A DNA stretch of 21,616 nucleotides, from assembly GCA_900208305.1 (NCBI GenBank), contig OAPG01000051.1:1-21616 (forward strand), in the 5' to 3' direction. Made by a program: the position numbers and the translations under genes. Below the pieces are notes generated by a model. That model made no database searches. It saw only the letters and a list, made by a program, of their open reading frames with translations, and had not been told where the DNA came from. Source of the stretch: Melanopsichium pennsylvanicum (taxonomy: Eukaryota > Basidiomycota > Ustilaginomycetes > Ustilaginales). The first letter of the stretch is position 1. Each line of letters opens with the position of its first letter. Of the stretch, positions 17,396-21,616 are shown piece by piece.

Positions 17396-17602
17396 GTGAA
17401 AAAGTCAAGTGGTTTTATTATAAACCTAGTCCTAATCGGTGATCTTTCTACAGGAATTATTATAAATATTGAAATGTTTAACGCATATAATACTGTTGTT
17501 AAACTAGTATTTTATTCTCTACTTATTCTAGTAATTTCATTTGCAATTCAATCTATTCTTAGTTATTTTACTAAAGGACAGTTTATCTTCAGTAAACAGG
17601 TC
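17396..17602 (+). pseudogene. Membrane ORF fragment running into microsatellite
   Basis: No ATG: the frame opens with GTG at 17396. IGDLSTGIIINIEMFNAYNT and VKLVFYSLLILVISFAIQSI look like genuine membrane-protein sequence, then the frame runs into (TATTTG)12 and stops. The 5' side carries an AATAGAATACGCGCACGTCC stretch that resembles the AT and GC repeat families, so insertion may have cut the gene. Confidence 0.4.
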
Positions 17603-17604
17603 GG

Positions 17605-17676
17605 TATTTGTATTTGTATTTGTATTTGTATTTGTATTTGTATTTGTATTTGTATTTGTATTTGTATTTGTATTTG
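17605..17676. repeat. TATTTG microsatellite, 12 units
   Basis: Twelve perfect hexamers, one more than in the left arm. Confidence 0.95.
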
Positions 17677-17683
17677 TACATAA

Positions 17684-18374
17684 AATACCACAAATTATAT
17701 TGATAAACAAAAATATCAACAATGATAATAGCTATAAATTTATGTACTATAATATTTTTTTAATAATAATTAAAATCATTTCATCAATGGCGGTGTATTT
17801 TAAGGTATTCTATTCCTTTTTACACACTATATACCAGGAGATGAATACTATCTTTGTTCCTTAATTATTTATCAAACTTTAATTTACCCCCTTAAGAAAT
17901 AAAATAGAATATTTTAATTGGCGCCTACTTTTTTTAAGAAGGGGAAAAAAGAAAAGGATTTCAAACATCTTTTCCGGAGCTTATCTTATAAAATTTCACA
18001 TACAATTCTAATTATCCTATTCATAATTTGTACCATGTATTAGGAATTTTAAAAGAATTTACCGTTCATATAATTACTAGTTTTATTACTAGATATATGT
18101 ATTTCTCTTCTCATTTTTTATAATAGCGAGTTATAAAGGGATACAAGATATTTTCATATTGAATAGAAGGCATAGTATAGTTATTTAGTGTACTACCTTT
18201 GCACTACTTTTTAATTTAGTAGTAAAAAAAGAGTTCTTTTTTATATAAGTTCGAGTGAATATTCTATTTTTGTGTTTACTATTACTATAAAAAATAGACT
18301 ATTTTATTGACACATTATAGTTTCTTTATATTATTCTATTTTATTTACTATATAGGTATAGTCTTATGAAATTT
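17684..18374. other. Outer right-arm spacer and repeat boundary
   Basis: No gene seen. Holds an AT palindrome with adjoining GGCGCC (17901-17925). The last base with a visible left-arm partner is 18085. Confidence 0.65.
17901..17915. repeat. 15-bp AT palindrome (AAAATAGAATATTTT)
   Basis: Followed by AATTGGCGCC, the flank that recurs near other members. Confidence 0.7.
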
Positions 18375-18448
18375 GGGGAGATATTACAATTGGTTAGTAT
18401 ACTTCCTTTGCAAGGATGCTGATGCAGGTTCGAGTCCTGTTCTCTCCA
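18375..18448 (+). tRNA. trnA(ugc): tRNA-Ala(TGC)
   Basis: Acceptor GGGGAGA/TCTCTCC, D stem TTAC/AGTA region, anticodon stem CTTCC/GGATG (one T-T) with loop TTTGCAA, T arm GCAGG/CCTGT around TTCGAGT. First gene outside the inverted repeat. Confidence 0.93.
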
Positions 18449-18473
18449 AAAATATCTATTATTAAAAGTACTA

Positions 18474-18492
18474 AAAAATGCGTAGCATTTTT
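18474..18492 (+). repeat. 8-bp hairpin with GTA triloop
   Basis: AAAAATGC-GTA-GCATTTTT, perfect stem, 25 bp after tRNA-Ala. Could mark a processing or termination point; a similar hairpin is at 19442-19460. Confidence 0.7.
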
Positions 18493-18594
18493 AACCCTTT
18501 TTCTGGTTCATATAAATTACAATATTCTATAAGTACGGTCCTTATATAATTTACTTGTATATTACAATAATATACTAATATATAAAATATATAA

Positions 18595-18666
18595 GCCTCA
18601 ATAGCTTAGATGGTAGAGCATAGAACTGAAGCTTCTAACGGATTGGTTCGATTCCAGTTTGAGGCA
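18595..18666 (+). tRNA. trnF(gaa): tRNA-Phe(GAA)
   Basis: Acceptor GCCTCAA/TTGAGGC, anticodon stem TAGAA/TTCTA with loop CTGAAGC, T loop TTCGATT. Confidence 0.96.
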
Positions 18667-19053
18667 TAAAAAGTATAGAGTTGAGTAGTAATTAATAAAA
18701 AGTTTAGTTAAATTAAATTCTAGTTAAAAATAATGAATATATTAATATATATACTGGTAATAAAAATCGAATATTTTAATAGAGCAAAATGTTTTTATAT
18801 AATAAAACATAAACATTTTAGATAGTCCTCGATAAACGAAGTGGAACACTCCTTTCTCTTTCTTGTTATTTCATTTTAGTATATTTGCATGTTAATCATA
18901 TTAAAAAAAGAGTATTAATATATTTAATATAACGACCAACAATGTAACCAGATTGTTTATATATATAGGTATATGAATAAGTAATAGGGGCCCACCCCAA
19001 AAAAGTAAAGTTTCGTTTTTTTTCTATCTTTATAACCCCATTATGTTAAATAA
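18667..19053. other. tRNA-Phe to tRNA-Tyr spacer
   Basis: AT-rich, no gene seen. Contains an AT palindrome (18763-18777) and GGGGCCCACCCC near 18987. Confidence 0.65.
18763..18777. repeat. AT palindrome (AAAATCGAATATTTT)
   Basis: Single-copy-region member of the dispersed family. Confidence 0.65.
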
Positions 19054-19137
19054 TGCAGATATGCTCTATTGGTTGGGGCGGTGCTCTGTAAAAGCATTGG
19101 CTGTATGCCGTGGTGAGTTCGAATCTCACATCTGCAA
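19054..19137 (+). tRNA. trnY(gua): tRNA-Tyr(GTA)
   Basis: Acceptor TGCAGAT/ATCTGCA, anticodon stem GTGCT/AGCAT with loop CTGTAAA, long variable arm (GGC...GCCG), T arm GTGAG/CTCAC around TTCGAAT. The long extra arm is normal for fungal mitochondrial tRNA-Tyr. Confidence 0.95.
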
Positions 19138-19268
19138 AAAGAAAAAGTTTATTTTCTAATAGATAGCTGTGTTTACACTACGTTAAATAGATATTTATTT
19201 AACTTTTATGCCGTGCCTATAAAATAGAATCTATCTTTTTTTTTATAAATAGGATATCTAATAGAGGT

Positions 19269-19283
19269 AAAATAGAATATTTT
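19269..19283. repeat. 15-bp AT palindrome (AAAATAGAATATTTT)
   Basis: Identical to the core at 17901-17915. Confidence 0.7.
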
Positions 19284-19441
19284 CTTTCTTTTTTCTAGAA
19301 TTTTCTCGTAGGAAAAAAGAAGAAAAAAGGAATGCGCTAATAAAAAGAAATAAATTTTTATGTGGTGGCGCTGCGCTGGCGCGACAAGATAATATACTAT
19401 AAAATCTAAAATGTAGGACTCTCTTCTTATATGCTGCTAAG

Positions 19442-19460
19442 AAAATATCGTAGATATTTT
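19442..19460 (+). repeat. 8-bp hairpin with GTA triloop
   Basis: AAAATATC-GTA-GATATTTT, perfect stem. Same stem length and triloop as 18474-18492 with a different stem sequence. Confidence 0.7.
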
Positions 19461-19707
19461 ATGCCGGATATTTAAGTAGCCATGTGTTTTGTGTTTAGTG
19501 TTTTCATGGTTAATTATGAATATCTATTATAATTAGTTGTCAAATTAAACTTATTTATAATAAAACGCCCGAAGGATGTTTATTGTATGCAGATATAAAA
19601 TAACAGTATTAAATCTCTTCTTTTTTTTTTCTCCGTAAAAAATAGCCGCTAACAAAAAAGAAGGCGTAGGCGAAGATTTTAGTCAAAATAAAATGGATTT
19701 GTGTGTA

Positions 19708-19793
19708 CGGACGCGGGGAGATTCGAACTCCCGGTTCTCGGTAAGAACTCCTAGACTCAAGCCAGGTACATTAAACCACTCTGTCACACGTCC
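19708..19793 (-). tRNA. trnS(uga): tRNA-Ser(TGA)
   Basis: Minus-strand class II tRNA: acceptor GGACGTG/CGCGTCC, anticodon stem CCTGG/CTAGG with loop CTTGAGT, variable arm GTTCT...AGAAC, T arm GGGAG/CTCCC around TTCGAAT. The only minus-strand gene in the single-copy part. Confidence 0.95.
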
Positions 19794-19808
19794 TTTCAAT
19801 TAATTTTT

Positions 19809-19821
19809 CGCTTGCGCGCGG
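19809..19821 (+). repeat. GC cluster, single unit, truncated
   Basis: CGCTTGCGC plus GCGG, 15 bp from tRNA-Ser(TGA). Confidence 0.8.
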
Positions 19822-20849
19822 ATTTATTTCATATATAGAATAAACATTTTCGTAGCGTTTACTTTTTATGCTGGCGTTAATAAAAAATAGACTGAAAGAA
19901 ACTATTTTTGTTATTTCACTATGATATATAAATATATCTCCTATATATATAATTATTTATATAGGAATCGGTAAGCGTAATTTTAAAAAGAAAACATACC
20001 GGTCTTTTTTTGTGTTTTCGTATTCTAATTTTCTTGCCTTATTAAGTAATCAAAATTTTATTATCTAGGAATATAATAAATAAATACCAGCTATTATATA
20101 GTAAAATTAACGGAGAAGACATCTATAAATTTTCATTTTATGCTAACTTATTTAGGGATCGGACCTATGCATTAATTTGTATTAAAAGATCTACTATAAT
20201 TAATTTCATTTTATATATATAAATATTTATATATATAATTAGTATTGTAATAGTACCGGTCCTTTAAAATGCGTTCGAAAAAGAAAAAGTTTCTTTTATA
20301 TCTGAAGAAAGTAGGTGTGCTGCAGTTATAAAAATCTGATATTATAGTAGTGTCCTCTATTTGTATATATACTCTTACTAATCTTACTAGATTTTGAATA
20401 ATACAAATACTATGGCCTATTCAATTTCAATTAAACAAGCGTCAACAGATAAAATTTATAAGGTATGCGAAAAATGTAAATACAATTTTATAACGATGTA
20501 ATATTGTAATTATTAAATTGTTTGAAGTAAACATTTAATATATACATAAGAAATTTTCATTGAATTACTAACTTTAGTACGTTGCGTCTATAAATATAAT
20601 ATGTATAGTCTATATATATTATATAGTAATTTAAAGGTATATATTGATATATGAAAAAGAATTCTTTTAATATAGATATATAACCTATATAGATTTATAT
20701 ATGTAGAAAATATATCGCACAATAAAAATCTATGATTTTTATAGGGCGTATTACTTATAATCCTATTTAATCGGCCGGGCCTATAAAATAGGTAATGAGA
20801 GCATTAACGCTGTAATCAAAAAGGAATATAAAGATTATAAATAATATGA

Positions 20850-20863
20850 CCGCGCGCAAGCGC
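20850..20863 (-). repeat. GC cluster, single unit
   Basis: GCGCTTGCGC plus GCGG in reverse orientation, ending 37 bp before the cox3 ATG, so in the presumed leader. Confidence 0.85.
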
Positions 20864-20900
20864 AAAATTAACATCCTTTTATAATATATACAAATTAACA

Positions 20901-21616
20901 ATGAACACACAAAACACAACACTATCACGAACACAATTTCAATTTCAGCCATTCCATCTAGTTACACCTAGTCCATGGCCACTACTAACATCATTTGGAC
21001 TTCTAATTCCAACTTCAGCAGCAGTAATGTACTTTAACGGTTACGCTAACCCTCTTGGAGGTTCAGGAGCTCTACTAGTTGGAATCGGGCTAGCAACAAC
21101 AGTTGCAGCTATGACTCTATGGTTCCGAGATGTAGTAGCAGAAGGAACATTCCTTGGAGATCATACAATCCTAGTACAAAAAGGAATTACTATGGGTGTT
21201 GCTCTATTTATTATCTCAGAGGTATTCTTCTTTATCTCAGTTTCTGGCATTCTTCCACTCAAGTCTATCACCAACAGTAGAACTAGGAGCTCAATGGCCA
21301 CCAGTTGGTATCGCTACAATTAATGCATTCGAGCTACCACTACTAAATACTATTCTACTACTATCATCAGGAGCTACTGTTACATATGCACACCACTGTA
21401 ATTGAAGGTAACCGACGAGGGTGCTATCCTAGGAACACTAATGACACTAATCTTTGCTGTTCTATTTACAATCTGTCAAGGTATCGAGTATGTAAATGCT
21501 GGATTTACAATTGCTGATGGTGTATTTGGATCAACATTCTTCTTTTCAACTGGATTCCATGGTGTACATGTAATTATTGGTACTGCCTTTATCGCAGTAG
21601 CATTCTTCCGAATGCT
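20901..21616 (+). CDS. cox3: Cytochrome c oxidase subunit 3, partial, frame-broken
   Basis: Core membrane subunit of complex IV. The N-terminus reads [20 protein letters not shown], then [11 protein letters not shown], followed by [16 protein letters not shown] (74-89) and SEVFFF (106-111), all cox3 signatures. The frame breaks after residue 114: near 21243-21250 two bases appear lost (TTT and GG where TTTT and GGG would keep the frame). It resumes as [19 protein letters not shown] (21248-21304), breaks near 21393-21396 after YAHH, and again near 21418-21421 where an extra G lies in GAGGGTGC. From there to the window end it is open: [34 protein letters not shown]. The 3' end lies outside. A functional cox3 is essential, so consensus errors are likelier than a true pseudogene. 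Confidence 0.95.

Larger units (their letters stand above)
9030..18085. repeat. Right arm of giant inverted repeat
   Basis: This is the mirror of 1-9010. It holds the open copies of nad4 and the nad1-headed ORF, so it is the better reference for annotation. It is not uniformly better: in the endonuclease remnant near 9260-9290 it lacks bases that the left arm keeps. Sequence beyond 18085 may still be repeat, because its partner would lie before position 1. Confidence 0.97.
19138..19707. other. tRNA-Tyr to tRNA-Ser(TGA) spacer
   Basis: No gene seen. Contains an AT palindrome (19269-19283), GGCGCTGCGCTGGCGC near 19367 (a diverged GC cluster), a GTA-triloop hairpin (19442-19460) and GGCGTAGGCGAAGATTTTA near 19664, which matches the end of the 10-bp repeat region in the arms. 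Confidence 0.65.
19794..20900. other. Spacer upstream of cox3
   Basis: About 1.1 kb, very AT-rich, no gene supported. Holds GC clusters at 19809-19821 and 20850-20863, a TATATATAAATATTTATATATA palindrome near 20213, and an AAAAATCTATGATTTTT hairpin followed by ATAGGGCG near 20722. A 61-codon minus-strand frame crossing the cox3 start is a shadow. Confidence 0.65.

Noticed and set aside
20767..20952. 61-codon minus-strand ORF crossing the cox3 start
   Set aside because: Its start lies antisense to cox3 codons and no ribosomal or family feature supports it.

Overview
The window is AT-rich mitochondrial DNA, most likely from a filamentous basidiomycete (Agaricomycete-like). The support is a cox3 start carrying the [16 protein letters not shown] block, an intron-type nad4, AT-rich tRNA genes including class II tRNA-Tyr and two tRNA-Ser, a GIY-YIG homing-endonuclease remnant, chimeric nad1-derived DNA and dispersed GC-rich mini-clusters. 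The order is inferred from memory of these families and not from a search. CTA (Leu), CGA (Arg) and AGT (Ser) codons dominate the conserved genes.

The dominant structure is a giant inverted repeat. The left arm (1 to about 9010) is the reverse complement of the right arm (about 9030 to 18085), with essentially no spacer. Position p in the left arm pairs with about 18086-p at the outer end, 18072-p near tRNA-Glu, 18058-p at the nad4 start and about 18023-p at the axis, so indels accumulate toward the centre. Each arm carries, from the axis outward: a broken GIY-YIG homing endonuclease, nad4, a 335-codon ORF that starts as nad1, tRNA-Met, tRNA-Glu, tRNA-Thr, tRNA-Gln, tRNA-Lys (opposite strand), tRNA-Ser(GCT), a 62-codon ORF on the opposite strand, and a decayed set of membrane-protein ORFs ending in a TATTTG microsatellite. 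The right-arm nad4 and nad1-chimera are open; the left copies are broken by small indels. In the endonuclease the two arms are broken at different places, and each keeps bases the other lacks. That pattern suggests a fold-back or poorly polished assembly at least as much as two independently decaying real copies.

Beyond 18085 the sequence is single copy here: tRNA-Ala, tRNA-Phe, tRNA-Tyr and tRNA-Ser(TGA, minus strand), about 1.1 kb of AT-rich spacer, then cox3, which runs off the window end and is broken at three places by small indels.

Scattered through spacers and decayed ORFs are GCGCTTGCGC clusters (single and double units), a 15-bp AT palindrome family, small hairpins with a GTA triloop, and a 13-base motif repeated downstream of nad4 and of the nad1-chimera. 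The recognised genes encode respiratory-chain subunits (complex I nad4, complex IV cox3) and ten different tRNAs for the mitochondrial ribosome. The most unusual coding content is the nad1-headed chimeric membrane protein and its broken C-terminal paralogue.
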